A stretch of 64,000 nt of DNA from Bacteroidaceae bacterium (GCA_017471185.1 JAFUVZ010000049.1:17429-81428), one strand, 5' to 3'. Shown: positions 49,335 to 59,042, numbered from the stretch's first letter. The notes: generated by a model from the letters alone, not told the origin. Numbers and translations are program-made.

Positions 49335-49363
49335 GTTGCACAAACACTTGCGTTTTGTGCAAC
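49335..49363. promoter_or_regulatory. Inverted repeat GTTGCACAAA/TTTGTGCAAC, candidate operator or leader hairpin
   Basis: Perfect 10-bp arms at 49335-49344 and 49354-49363 just after the predicted transcription start. They contain the same TTGCACA/TGTGCAA words as the palindrome at 49222. It could bind the same regulator or fold in the mRNA leader. Confidence 0.5.
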
Positions 49364-49380
49364 GAATTATGGACTTACTA

Positions 49381-51048
49381 ATGAAACCTCATTTACTTAT
49401 GTGGCAACTGTCAGAGAAAACCATCGGCCAATGGCTGGAACACTGGGCAAACCAAACCCCAGACAAAGAATATATCGTCTATTCTGACCGCGACATGCGG
49501 TGGACCTTCAAGCAGTTTAACGACCGTGTTGACCGCCTGGCGATGGGCTTGCTGGCCATCGGCGTGAAGAAAGGCACGCATGTAGGCATCTGGGCAAGTA
49601 ACATCCCCGACTGGAACACGATGTTCTTCGCCTGCTCCAAGATCGGAGCGATATCCATCATGGTGAACACCAACTTCAAGCAGTACGAGATAGAAGATAT
49701 GGTGCGCAAGAGCGATATGGAGGTGCTCTGCATCATCGAGCATGAGAAAGACAACAACTTCATGGACATGACTTACCACATGCTGCCTGAGCTGAAGACG
49801 CAGGAGAAAGGAAAGCTGCACAGCGAGGCGTTCCCCACTATGAAGACCGTCATCTATATGGGCACCGAGCAGCATAGAGGCATGTACACCATCAACGAAC
49901 TGATGACGATGGGACTGACCGTGGGCGAAGGCACCTATCAGAAAGCCAAGAACGCCTGCAGCTGCTACGACGCCATCAATATCCAGTACACCAGCGGCAC
50001 CACAGGCTTCCCCAAAGGCGCTACTCTCTCTCATTACGGCATTTGCAACAACGGTCATCTGACGGGCGTTCACTTAGACTTCACTCCCGACACCCGCCTC
50101 TGCATCTGCGTGCCTTTGTTCCACTGCTTCGGCTTGGTCTTGGGCGTGCTCAACTGCCTGACTCACGGCTGCACGATGGTGATTGTGAAACGCTTCGACC
50201 CGCTGATGGTATTAGCCAGCATCCACAAGGAGCGATGCACCTCTCTCTACGGCGTGCCCACCATGTATATCAATATCCTGAACCACCCCATGTTCGACCT
50301 GTTCGACATGAGCAGCCTGCATGCCGGCATCATGGCTGGCTCACTCTGCCCTGTTCCCTTGATGAAAGAAGTGGAAAAGAAGATGCACATGATCGTGACG
50401 AGCGAATACGGACTGACCGAAGCCTCGCCAGGCATGACGCAGACGCGCTGGGACGACCCTTTCGAGGTTCGATGCACCACAGTAGGGCGAGAGTTTGAGC
50501 ATACAGAGGTCAAGGTGCTCGATGAAGACGGCAACGAATGTCCCGTAGGCGTTGAGGGAGAGCTATGCAACCGAGGCTACAGCAATATGCTGGGATATTA
50601 TAAAGATCCGGAAGCCACCGCCCAGTTGATTGACCAGAACAACTGGCTTCACAGCGGCGACATCGGTTTCAAGGATGCAGATGGAAATTTCCACGTCACA
50701 GGCCGCATCAAGGACATGATTATCCGAGGCGGTGAGAACATCTATCCCAGTGAGATAGAAGCCTATCTCCAGCAGATGCCAGAGATCAAGATGGTACAGG
50801 TGGTTGGCGTTCCCTCTAAGAAATACGGCGAGAGTGTGGGAGCGTTCATCATCCTCAACCCAGGCTGCCAGCTCACCGACCTGGATGTGCGTGAGTTCTG
50901 TAACGGAAAGATAGCCCGTTACAAGATACCTAAATACATCTTCTTCGTCAATGAATATCCGTTGACGGGCAGCGGCAAGGTGCAGAAGTACAAGCTGCGC
51001 GAGTTAAGCCTGGAGCTTTGCAGGAAGCAGGGCATCGAGGTTATCTGA
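49381..51048 (+). CDS. AMP-forming acyl-CoA ligase (fatty-acid CoA synthetase-like)
   Basis: About 555 residues. It activates a carboxylic acid with ATP and joins it to CoA. The P-loop-like motif YTSGTTGFPKG, the adenylate-binding TSEYGLTEASPG, the hinge HSGDIGFKDADG and the catalytic lysine in TGSGKVQKYKLRE are all present. The sequence is closest in style to medium/long-chain acyl-CoA synthetases (FadD/AlkK group). The frame is open to 49333, but that part overlaps an inverted repeat; ATG 49381 or 49399 (MWQLSEKTIGQW) fits the family. It is a single gene bracketed by possible operators and followed by a hairpin, so its regulation is probably individual. Confidence 0.9.
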   Translation: MKPHLLMWQLSEKTIGQWLEHWANQTPDKEYIVYSDRDMRWTFKQFNDRVDRLAMGLLAIGVKKGTHVGIWASNIPDWNTMFFACSKIGAISIMVNTNFKQYEIEDMVRKSDMEVLCIIEHEKDNNFMDMTYHMLPELKTQEKGKLHSEAFPTMKTVIYMGTEQHRGMYTINELMTMGLTVGEGTYQKAKNACSCYDAINIQYTSGTTGFPKGATLSHYGICNNGHLTGVHLDFTPDTRLCICVPLFHCFGLVLGVLNCLTHGCTMVIVKRFDPLMVLASIHKERCTSLYGVPTMYINILNHPMFDLFDMSSLHAGIMAGSLCPVPLMKEVEKKMHMIVTSEYGLTEASPGMTQTRWDDPFEVRCTTVGREFEHTEVKVLDEDGNECPVGVEGELCNRGYSNMLGYYKDPEATAQLIDQNNWLHSGDIGFKDADGNFHVTGRIKDMIIRGGENIYPSEIEAYLQQMPEIKMVQVVGVPSKKYGESVGAFIILNPGCQLTDLDVREFCNGKIARYKIPKYIFFVNEYPLTGSGKVQKYKLRELSLELCRKQGIEVI

Positions 51049-51053
51049 AAGCT

Positions 51054-51087
51054 GTAGCCCCATTGCCTGTCCAGGCAGTGGGGCTAC
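51054..51087. terminator. Long hairpin after the acyl-CoA ligase gene
   Basis: GTAGCCCCATTGCCTG and CAGGCAGTGGGGCTAC form a 16-bp stem with one mismatch and a 2-nt loop, directly after the stop. The T tract is weak (TTGC). It lies between convergent genes and may stop both. A second, smaller hairpin (ACAGGGA/TCCCTGT) follows at about 51101-51130. Confidence 0.6.
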
Positions 51088-51146
51088 TTGCAAACTGACA
51101 CAGGGACATGATGGAATGACCATCCCTGTTTAGCTTATGCCACTTC

Positions 51147-52058
51147 TCAGAAGAGCTTAGCCGGATAAACGCCTGCATCGACAAGCGCCTTGATCTTATC
51201 GACCACGCTCTGACGGTCTTCTGGATAGGTGACACCAAACCACTTGCTGGTGGTATCAAGCACCTCACAGGTGGCTGTGCCGTCAGTGATGAGCTTATCT
51301 ACCATCAACGGGATAAAAAACTCACTCTTGAGATTGGTCATGTTCTTCTCATCACTGAGGAAAAACTTGAAATACTCATGACTGTACTGGAAATAATCTG
51401 GCGTGAAACCCCAGAAGTTCATGCTCACTGGCGTAGCCTCTGGCGTAGATACCCACTCGCCATTGTCATCAATATACTGCACCTCGCCCTCACGACGCAT
51501 AATCTTGGTGCGCTCCACAACTGACGTGAGCAGACGTTGGTCATTGGTCTCGCAGATGCCTCGGCTCACAGTGCCGCTCTCACTGAGCGTATTGCCAACT
51601 CGGAAACCTACCATAGAATAGGCGTTCTGAGAACCTTCTGGCAGGCTCTGGAGCCACTTGCCCATCACCTCGAAAGAGTCACGGCCATAGAAATCATCGC
51701 AGTTGATGACCGCAAAAGGCTCATGAATGACAGGAGCCCCCATCAGCACGGCGTGATTGGTTCCCCAAGGCTTCTGACGGCCTTCTGGGCAGGTAAAGCC
51801 CTCAGGCAGGTCGTTGATGCTCTGGAATACCAGTTCGCAAGGGATGTGCCCCTCATACTTAGAGATAATCTTCTCACGGAAATCTGCCTCAAAATCCTTG
51901 CGGATGACAAACACGAGCTTGCCAAAACCTGCATGGATGGCATCGTAAATAGAGTAGTCCATGATGGTCTCACCATTAGGACCGAGTCCGTCAAGCTGCT
52001 TCAAGCCTCCGTAGCGGCTTCCCATACCGGCAGCGAGTAAAAACAATGTTGGTTTCAT
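51147..52058 (-). CDS. Sugar-nucleotide-type nucleotidyltransferase
   Basis: 303 residues. The N-terminal LFLLAAGMGSRYGGLKQLD is the NTP-binding loop of the glucose-1-phosphate thymidylyl/uridylyltransferase superfamily, and FAVINCDDFYG carries the metal-binding acidic residues. The sugar phosphate cannot be told; related Bacteroides proteins are annotated only as nucleotidyltransferase. It is last in the minus-strand run after tamL, with 75 nt between and a four-unit 7-bp array 14 nt before its start. Confidence 0.88.
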   Translation of the reverse strand: MKPTLFLLAAGMGSRYGGLKQLDGLGPNGETIMDYSIYDAIHAGFGKLVFVIRKDFEADFREKIISKYEGHIPCELVFQSINDLPEGFTCPEGRQKPWGTNHAVLMGAPVIHEPFAVINCDDFYGRDSFEVMGKWLQSLPEGSQNAYSMVGFRVGNTLSESGTVSRGICETNDQRLLTSVVERTKIMRREGEVQYIDDNGEWVSTPEATPVSMNFWGFTPDYFQYSHEYFKFFLSDEKNMTNLKSEFFIPLMVDKLITDGTATCEVLDTTSKWFGVTYPEDRQSVVDKIKALVDAGVYPAKLF

Positions 52059-52072
52059 TTTTATTTATTTTT

Positions 52073-52100
52073 ATTGAACATTGAGCATTGAACATTGATG
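52073..52100. repeat. 7-bp array, four units, before the nucleotidyltransferase gene
   Basis: ATTGAAC, ATTGAGC, ATTGAAC, ATTGATG. On the coding strand it is followed by AATAAAAATAAATAAAA and the start codon at 52058, 14 nt from the array edge. Confidence 0.8.
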
Positions 52101-52133
52101 TTCAAGCCAGTCTTCTTTGTTAATAATATTCGT

Positions 52134-54497
52134 TCAGAACGGATATCCGATGGCGAAATGGAGAGCCATAGCATCATTCCATTTCGGCAGGTTGAAATAG
52201 CCGCTCTTGCCTGTATCGTATGGCGCATGGAGCCCCAGTCCCAAATCAAGGCGGAACACCAGGAAGCTCATATCATATCGTAATCCTACGCCCGTGCCTA
52301 ACGCCACCTGGTCTGCCAGGTTTTTCAAGCGGAACTGCTCTGCCTCTGCGTTCTCATGGTTACGCAGGTTCCACACGTTACCAGCATCGAGGAACAACGC
52401 TCCATGCAGATCGCCCAGCAGACGGAAGCGGAACTCCAGGTTGGCTTCCAACCGCATGTCTCCCATGTGGAGGAAGAAGAAGCGGTTGTCTTTGTCGAGC
52501 GAACTGGCTCCAGGTCCCATGCGGCGTGCCGGCCAAGCCCTCACGCTGTTGGCGCCACCGATGTAGAACAGTTCGGTGAAGGGGGCGTAGAGCGAGTTTC
52601 CGTATGACCAGATAACTCCTCCTGTGGCCCGCATCGCCAGCGTCATATCATCATTGATCACATAATGGTAACGGAACTCGCTGTTCAGCTTGAGGAACTG
52701 TGCGAAAGGCACGCCCAGCATCTTCTTGCCTCGCTCTTTCCAGTCTCTGCCAGCCATCTTGTAAATGGCAGCCGTGAGGTTGCCGGCAGAAGCGAAGGTT
52801 ACCTGCCACCACTTGGCGTTCTTCACGCCTCTGATCTTGGAGTCGTCGAAGGTGAGCGAGTATTCTATCTGGGGGATGACCTGGTCGTCCATACTGGCGT
52901 AAAGCCCAGGGTTCTGCGCGAACAGCTCCCAGAAAGCGTCGGTCTCATGACTGGTGGAGTTGTAGGTGAGCTTCAGCGGTGTCAAGGTATGCTTATACTT
53001 GCTGGTAGGCTGGAACTCATAGGTGGCGCTGCCCCCGAAAGCCCGCAGATGGTAGTACTTGGGATGCACCAGCTTGTTGTAGTAGAGCGAGAAGGTGGTG
53101 GTGGCTGGGAAGTCGTACTCCCGCTTGCCGATGCGTGGGAAGACCACATGGGGGAACGTGAGTCCTGCCGACAAGCCATACTCATAGCTGTTCATGTCTG
53201 AAGAGCTGTTCTTGCCCGTCTGCCACTCATAGGCTCCTGTGAGTGAGAGGTTCAGGCTCTCGCCTCCCCCAAAGATATTGGCGCGTGTGATGCCTAACGA
53301 AGCACCTGGCCCCATCTGGTTATTGCTCTTGAGCTTCATATTGAAGTCAGCCTGCACACTGTAGGGCTTGTCCATCATCATGTTCATCACCACATCGAGG
53401 GTGTCGCCCACGAGCGTGCTGTCACGAGGCACATACTGCATCTCCTGATAGCGGAAGATGCCCAGGTTAGCCAGTCGCTCCTGGATGCGTGTCTGACGCT
53501 GCAGGCTATAGCGGTTGCGTGGAGCCGTTCGGCTGACACCCGTTGAGTCATCCATTCTGCGCTTCATGCGGTAGTTGTTGTAGTCGAGCCAGCGGTAGAG
53601 CATCTTGGGACGCACAGGCAGCTTGTCGTAGTAGTTTATCTTCACGCCCCTGTATGACGTAGAGTCATTGGGTGCCTCACCCTTGGAGCCCAAGAAGTTG
53701 ACGGTGGTTGACTGCACCAGGAAAGGTTTCTGTGCAGCAGCGGGTATGCCCTCTACCGGCACCAGTCGCAAGCTGACGTGTCCTCCTCCCGGCACCAGCG
53801 TAGTGTCTGCCTGGTAGGTGAGGTAATCAGGACGGAAATAGTAATTGCCGGCATTACGCAGCAAATTGCTCAGACGGGTACGCTCGGCATTCAGGTCGGT
53901 GATATTGAACTGGGTGCCCGGGATGATGGCGGAGCGGTTGCGGGAACGCTCGAAGAACCGCATGGTGCGGTCGGTAAAGCCTTTGTAATAGACGGTGTCG
54001 ATGAAATAAGGCTGGTTGAGGTTGACCGTATATTGAATCTTCGCCTGCAACGAGTCTTTCTTCTCCGGAATCACCTCGTAGGAGACGGAGCCTCGGAAAT
54101 AGCCGTAGTCACGCAGGATGTTCCTGGCTGCTTGGGAACGGATGCCAGGATTGACTCCAGAGATGAGCACGGGATCTGCCGCGAAATGGTTGAAGATCCA
54201 TTTGCCCAAGCCTCGCTCACTCTTGACATAGGCGTTGTAGAGCCACAAGCCGATGGGGAAAGGCGCCCTGACCGACGAACTGCCCAGGAAGGCGTTGTTG
54301 GGGGCGGTGGCGAGAGCTGCCGTCACTTCCTCCATAGCGACAGTACCCACAGTTCCCAGGCTGTCGTTTCCAAGCACCACCATAGGTTTCTGCCCGATAT
54401 AAAGCACTTCTCCCTCAGGCAGGTTCTTGGTGACGGAACAGGCTGCGAAGACCCATGCCGACACAATCAACAGTATGTATTTGCACTTTCCCATCAT
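52134..54497 (-). CDS. tamL: TamL: TamA/BamA-like outer-membrane lipoprotein
   Basis: 787 residues. A lipoprotein signal ends at Cys20 (WVFAAC). POTRA-like periplasmic repeats (about 25-400) are followed by a 16-strand Omp85 barrel with FYIGGANSVRAWPARRMGPG (the L6-type RGF/RAW loop) and a final strand ending AIGYPF. Lipid-anchored TamA relatives are specific to Bacteroidetes/Chlorobi and called TamL. The start overlaps the tamB stop in ATGA, so the two are coupled; TamA/TamB complexes connect the membranes and are linked to outer-membrane protein or lipid delivery. Unlike TamA of proteobacteria, it carries a lipid anchor. Confidence 0.9.
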   Translation of the reverse strand: MMGKCKYILLIVSAWVFAACSVTKNLPEGEVLYIGQKPMVVLGNDSLGTVGTVAMEEVTAALATAPNNAFLGSSSVRAPFPIGLWLYNAYVKSERGLGKWIFNHFAADPVLISGVNPGIRSQAARNILRDYGYFRGSVSYEVIPEKKDSLQAKIQYTVNLNQPYFIDTVYYKGFTDRTMRFFERSRNRSAIIPGTQFNITDLNAERTRLSNLLRNAGNYYFRPDYLTYQADTTLVPGGGHVSLRLVPVEGIPAAAQKPFLVQSTTVNFLGSKGEAPNDSTSYRGVKINYYDKLPVRPKMLYRWLDYNNYRMKRRMDDSTGVSRTAPRNRYSLQRQTRIQERLANLGIFRYQEMQYVPRDSTLVGDTLDVVMNMMMDKPYSVQADFNMKLKSNNQMGPGASLGITRANIFGGGESLNLSLTGAYEWQTGKNSSSDMNSYEYGLSAGLTFPHVVFPRIGKREYDFPATTTFSLYYNKLVHPKYYHLRAFGGSATYEFQPTSKYKHTLTPLKLTYNSTSHETDAFWELFAQNPGLYASMDDQVIPQIEYSLTFDDSKIRGVKNAKWWQVTFASAGNLTAAIYKMAGRDWKERGKKMLGVPFAQFLKLNSEFRYHYVINDDMTLAMRATGGVIWSYGNSLYAPFTELFYIGGANSVRAWPARRMGPGASSLDKDNRFFFLHMGDMRLEANLEFRFRLLGDLHGALFLDAGNVWNLRNHENAEAEQFRLKNLADQVALGTGVGLRYDMSFLVFRLDLGLGLHAPYDTGKSGYFNLPKWNDAMALHFAIGYPF

Positions 54498-57400
54498 TTA
54501 TTCTTTTTTCTGCTCCACATCCACAGGTCGCTCAGCTTATCCAGTTTCTTACGGAACAGGAAGCCTGCGCCCGTCTCAGTAATCTCACCCTCCAGCATAT
54601 TCTCATAGTTCTTGTTGTGGAACGCCCGCAGATATCGGGTACCACCTCTGTCGAGCCTGTATTCCAACGACACGTTGTCAATGAAGGAGTTCATATCATT
54701 GGTAGCCTGACTGCCTGTAGAGATCTTGCCGCCTATGTTGATCTGCACCCGGTCGTTGAACAGACGCTGCGAGTAGCGGAAGGTATAGTCGGTCTGCACA
54801 GCGCCTGTATTCAGTTCCCTGTCCTCTATGCCCACGCTGAACGAAGCGTTGGAGACGGAGCCTGCCAGACTGTTGATCTGACTCTGCAGCACGCTGTTGA
54901 GGGCAGCACCCATAGTGAGCCCGTTGTCAGCACCGCTGCTGCCCATATACATACCTGTGGCGAGCATGGTGATTGCCGCCTTGCTGCGCTCGTCAGTACT
55001 CATCGACTGCAGCTCGCCCTGTATGGTTCCATCGTTGGGAGCCGTGAGGTCGAAAGAGAGGTCGGGAGACTCCAGCGTGTTCTTGATGGAGACGGAGACA
55101 TCGAAATCAGTCCTGCGGCTGCTGTTGTCGCCATCGCTGACGGAGGCCCGCACTCGCTCCGATGCCGTCAGACTCAGAAGCGGATTCATGATGTCACCAC
55201 GCCAATCCACATAGCTGCCCTGGGTAAAGGTAAACTCCTTCAGCGGAATGACTGGCAGTGAGTATTTCATCGTACCGCCAGAGATGATATATCTGCCCGT
55301 CAGGTTCATATCTCCCTGTGGGGTATAAAGCATATTCAGGTCGCCCCCGCCCTGCAGCTCCACATACTTGCTGCCGTCGTTCGTCAGATTGGCTCTCAGG
55401 CGTACGGCATCATCGATGTGTACCGTCATGTTCATATCCAGTCCGCCTAATGACATCGTGTTCTCATTAGCCCTGCCGCTGCTCAAGGTATCATTGAACG
55501 AGACGAAAGTAACCAGTCCGTCAAGACGGTCTTCCACCGTCAGCGGCGAGTTAGCCATCACATAGGTGGCGTTAGTGTCACCCAGCACATTCATCTGTCC
55601 TCGCATCACCAGTCCTGACAACGGGCCACGCACGGTGGCGTTCATATCTACGAAAATCTTTCCGAAGAGCAGGCTCTCACGCGTCTTGGGCGCATCGAGC
55701 AAGGTATATTTGTCAGCGTGGAGAGAGAGCACAGCGGACGGATTAGACAAATCTCTGAAATCCACCACACCCTTCACCACGAAAGGATTGTCGCTCGTGG
55801 TATAGATGGAGAAATCATTCAGCACCATCTGATTGGCAGTAATCCTGACAGGACGGTCATCCAGACGATAACGGGCACCAGCCTGGCGCGAGACGATGGA
55901 CACACCATCCATCTTCACCTCGCCATTCACCCTGGGCTTTTCTTTTACGCCACGCAACTCAAGGCTACCCTGCATCTTTCCCAAGAAATTCACCAAGCCT
56001 TCAGGCATAAAGACATCAGCCACACGCAACGGGAAGTCCTCCACATCGGCATTAATGTTGAGGGAATCGCCCTTCAGCGTTCCGCTGGCTGTCACCACCT
56101 GGTCGTCGTCGAGCATCAGGTAGGAGTCGAGGTAATGCTTGTTGGTACCCTCAGGCAGCCAGGTGAGACCGAGGTTCACATCACCGATCGGCTTGCGCTC
56201 GTAGGTCAGCGAGTCGATCATTGACTCAGCGCTGACCTGCATGGAGGTAGCCGACTGCAGATAGGTGGCATCGACGGATATCATGCCGCCCAGCTCAGGA
56301 ATGTAAGGCATGATGGCAGACAGGTCACGCAGCTTCAGGCGTGAAAGCTCCACCGTCATGTTCTGCAAGGAGACGGTATCGCTGCGGTCGCTCCTCATGC
56401 GGAACCTCAAGCCCTCATCACCCCTCATGTCTATATGGGCATAGAGGCGTTGGTCCTGATGTAGGTAGAGCCAGTTATAATCTTCATGGAAACGGAAAGT
56501 ACGGTAAGCAACGATAGGCTCTTCCGGCGTGAGATTGACCAGTAAGCCGTTAGCGCCTCCGTTCCTGCCGCCGTTGACCACAGGCTGTGCGTTGAAGCCC
56601 AGCTTCAAGCCCGTATTGCCCTTGCCGTCAATGAAGTTGAGGTTCATATCCACATCCTTGCTGCGTATATCGCCGTCAAGATATGCATGGAACACATACT
56701 GCGGGTTGCGTGGTCCGTTGATCACACCTCCCTGCAAAGCCAGGTGGGAAGTATCCTGTCGAAGCGTGAGATAGATAGTGTCAAGCTGCAGGGAATCAAT
56801 ACGCAATCCATGCACGGACGCCCTTCCGTTGATACCCATCTCTGGGGTGAAGCCATAATTCACAAGCGCGTCATTGAACGAGATGCCCTCCGTCTTGAGA
56901 TAATAAGCCAAAGGGTTATCTTTTCCAGCCCTGATGCGCAGGCCACCGGCAGGCAAGGCAGCACGCAAAGCCGCATGATCAAGCTGACGGGATTCAATCT
57001 GCTTGCGAAGGATTTCATCGAAACGCTGTCCGTCAGCCAGCAGCTTGTCAATAGTGGTCAACGATTTCAGACGCAAGTCTAAGTCGCCTCCCTTGATATC
57101 GAACTGGGCGGAATCTCGCCGCGCCACTCCGACAACATGCAGGGAGAACGGTTTCTTCAACGGCTGAGAGGCAATGCCTAACTTGTAGAGATCTACATCG
57201 TCAATCTGCAAGTCGATATTGCCGTTCATGTGAGCCACATCCATACGCATACGTCCGTTGCCCGACAGCTTGAAAATTTCATTGTCGGCATTCAGGTTCA
57301 GGGCGAGCCTGCTGTTCCGCAAGGAGCCGCTTGCCGTAATACCGCGTATATCCATATCCTTGTATTGCACTTTGTCGATAGCCGCCTCAAACTGAGCCGT

Positions 57401-59023
57401 TGAGCGTGGGGCACTGAAATCAAAGCCTTTGCCCTTAGCTACCGCATGACCTATGAAGAGCCCGATGGAATCATTGGGCAGGAAATGGTCGATGTGCATG
57501 GAATCTATCTGGAAGTCAGCCTCGTATGTCTCGTTCTGCAGGTTATAGGAGCCATCAACGAAAGTACGCCCCTTGCCCTCACGCAAAGCCATCTGGGTAG
57601 AGATCTTGGAGCCGTCAAGCCGCAAGTTGCCGTTGAGCTTCATGCTGTCTGGTATCGCTACCGAGCCTCCGTCTGTCTTCATGCCAGCCAGTCCCAACAG
57701 GAAATTCAAGCGAGCCGTCTGAGCATCGAGCGAAAGGTGTCCGTTGCGGGCAATTGAATCCAGAGGTTGGTTCAAGCGTCCTGTAGCGGACAAAGATACT
57801 GCGCCGGGCAAGTCGGCTTTCAGCTGGTTGATGTCAATCCGGTCGATGGTGCCGTTGGCCGAAGCCCTGAGCACCAACGGATGAACGGGATAATGCTTCT
57901 TGAACATCTGATTGAGGGAATCCTTGCCTATCAGCTTCAGCATATCCTCCTTGCCCAAGCGGGCGTTGATGCGGGTAATCAGCTGTTTGTCCTTGTGCCA
58001 TTGACCGTCGATGTTCATCGGCAAGGAGACATTGGCTAATGCCTCGCTGTTGGGCGTGAGCAATCGAAGGTCATTCAGGTAGATGCCCGTGCTGTCAGTC
58101 TGCAAGCGTCCTGTCAGAGAAGAAACCTCCAAACCGCTCCGTTCATACAGGCTGAACTCACTGATGACAGCCTGAAGATCTAAATCATGGTATAGCAAGG
58201 AATCAACGTCTAAGCGGACATTGTATAAGGCGATATGGGAGGGATTGATGCTGCCCGCACGGTCTCCCGGCACCAAGCCGTCAGCCGACTGGAAGACGCT
58301 GAGATAAGAAAAATGTTGGGCACCGAGGGAGAAATTGCCTACGGTATAGCGTTGGTTTCGCAAATCCACCAAGCCATCCGTCAGCTTCGCCTGGTTGACG
58401 AAAGTACTTATTGACAGCGTATCGAGAGGCATCACGAAATCAATGCCCACCCGGTTCAGCTCTATCTGCTCCAGCTGGAGCAACCAATCAACTGGTTCCG
58501 AGGGACTGTCATCCACCGTTGTATCGGCATAGGCGATATAGACTTGCGCATCGCTCAAAGACACGTTGTTCAGCAAAGCCTCCTGCAGATTCAAATCCAC
58601 CGACTCACTCCTTAATGAGAGTTTGCCCACATCACCCTTAATCAGCAAGCCGTCAATCAAGCGGGCAGTATTTACCTTAGCGCCAGCCAACTCTGCTTTC
58701 CCCAGTTCCACCTTGCCCTTCAGCAGCGGAATAGCACGCACCCTGACATCCAGTGTGCCCAAATCCAGCAAGGTATCTCCCTGCTGCACAGCCTTCACAT
58801 CATGAGCCAGTAGGTTGAGGGGGAAACGCAGGTCTATGCGTCCCACCGTGATGTCCATACCCAAGGATTCTGAGGCGACAGAAGCCACCTTGTCGCAGAC
58901 AAAGTTCTGTACCGAGGGCACATAAAGCAGCACCATCAGTAACACGAAAAGTCCTATCGGGGCAAGAGCCAGCCACAACAGGAACTTTTTCACATTGAAC
59001 GCTGAACCTTGAACATTGAACAT
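54494..59023 (-). CDS. tamB: TamB-like translocation/assembly module protein (AsmA-like, DUF490)
   Basis: 1509 residues. One N-terminal membrane helix (FLLWLALAPIGLFVLLMVLL) is followed by a very long repetitive beta domain of AsmA/TamB type (for example LDLGTLDVRVRAIPLLKGKV) and the C-terminal DUF490 domain (from about 1150), ending near RRLFNDRVQINIGGKIS. Such proteins form a hydrophobic groove across the periplasm. The ATG at 59023 lies inside a 7-bp array and yields MFNVQGSAFNVKK; a GTG at 58993 (VKKFLLW), directly at the array edge, is an alternative. A TATCTTTG box lies 20 nt upstream. It is coupled to tamL downstream. Confidence 0.9.
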   Translation of the reverse strand: MFNVQGSAFNVKKFLLWLALAPIGLFVLLMVLLYVPSVQNFVCDKVASVASESLGMDITVGRIDLRFPLNLLAHDVKAVQQGDTLLDLGTLDVRVRAIPLLKGKVELGKAELAGAKVNTARLIDGLLIKGDVGKLSLRSESVDLNLQEALLNNVSLSDAQVYIAYADTTVDDSPSEPVDWLLQLEQIELNRVGIDFVMPLDTLSISTFVNQAKLTDGLVDLRNQRYTVGNFSLGAQHFSYLSVFQSADGLVPGDRAGSINPSHIALYNVRLDVDSLLYHDLDLQAVISEFSLYERSGLEVSSLTGRLQTDSTGIYLNDLRLLTPNSEALANVSLPMNIDGQWHKDKQLITRINARLGKEDMLKLIGKDSLNQMFKKHYPVHPLVLRASANGTIDRIDINQLKADLPGAVSLSATGRLNQPLDSIARNGHLSLDAQTARLNFLLGLAGMKTDGGSVAIPDSMKLNGNLRLDGSKISTQMALREGKGRTFVDGSYNLQNETYEADFQIDSMHIDHFLPNDSIGLFIGHAVAKGKGFDFSAPRSTAQFEAAIDKVQYKDMDIRGITASGSLRNSRLALNLNADNEIFKLSGNGRMRMDVAHMNGNIDLQIDDVDLYKLGIASQPLKKPFSLHVVGVARRDSAQFDIKGGDLDLRLKSLTTIDKLLADGQRFDEILRKQIESRQLDHAALRAALPAGGLRIRAGKDNPLAYYLKTEGISFNDALVNYGFTPEMGINGRASVHGLRIDSLQLDTIYLTLRQDTSHLALQGGVINGPRNPQYVFHAYLDGDIRSKDVDMNLNFIDGKGNTGLKLGFNAQPVVNGGRNGGANGLLVNLTPEEPIVAYRTFRFHEDYNWLYLHQDQRLYAHIDMRGDEGLRFRMRSDRSDTVSLQNMTVELSRLKLRDLSAIMPYIPELGGMISVDATYLQSATSMQVSAESMIDSLTYERKPIGDVNLGLTWLPEGTNKHYLDSYLMLDDDQVVTASGTLKGDSLNINADVEDFPLRVADVFMPEGLVNFLGKMQGSLELRGVKEKPRVNGEVKMDGVSIVSRQAGARYRLDDRPVRITANQMVLNDFSIYTTSDNPFVVKGVVDFRDLSNPSAVLSLHADKYTLLDAPKTRESLLFGKIFVDMNATVRGPLSGLVMRGQMNVLGDTNATYVMANSPLTVEDRLDGLVTFVSFNDTLSSGRANENTMSLGGLDMNMTVHIDDAVRLRANLTNDGSKYVELQGGGDLNMLYTPQGDMNLTGRYIISGGTMKYSLPVIPLKEFTFTQGSYVDWRGDIMNPLLSLTASERVRASVSDGDNSSRRTDFDVSVSIKNTLESPDLSFDLTAPNDGTIQGELQSMSTDERSKAAITMLATGMYMGSSGADNGLTMGAALNSVLQSQINSLAGSVSNASFSVGIEDRELNTGAVQTDYTFRYSQRLFNDRVQINIGGKISTGSQATNDMNSFIDNVSLEYRLDRGGTRYLRAFHNKNYENMLEGEITETGAGFLFRKKLDKLSDLWMWSRKKNK
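58994..59021. repeat. 7-bp array, four degenerate units, at the tamB start
   Basis: ATTGAAC, GCTGAAC, CTTGAAC, ATTGAAC. It is stop-free on the coding strand, so it either encodes the first residues of TamB (MFNVQGSAFN) or is its leader. Confidence 0.7.
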
Positions 59024-59042
59024 TATTGCCTGTTTTATAGGG

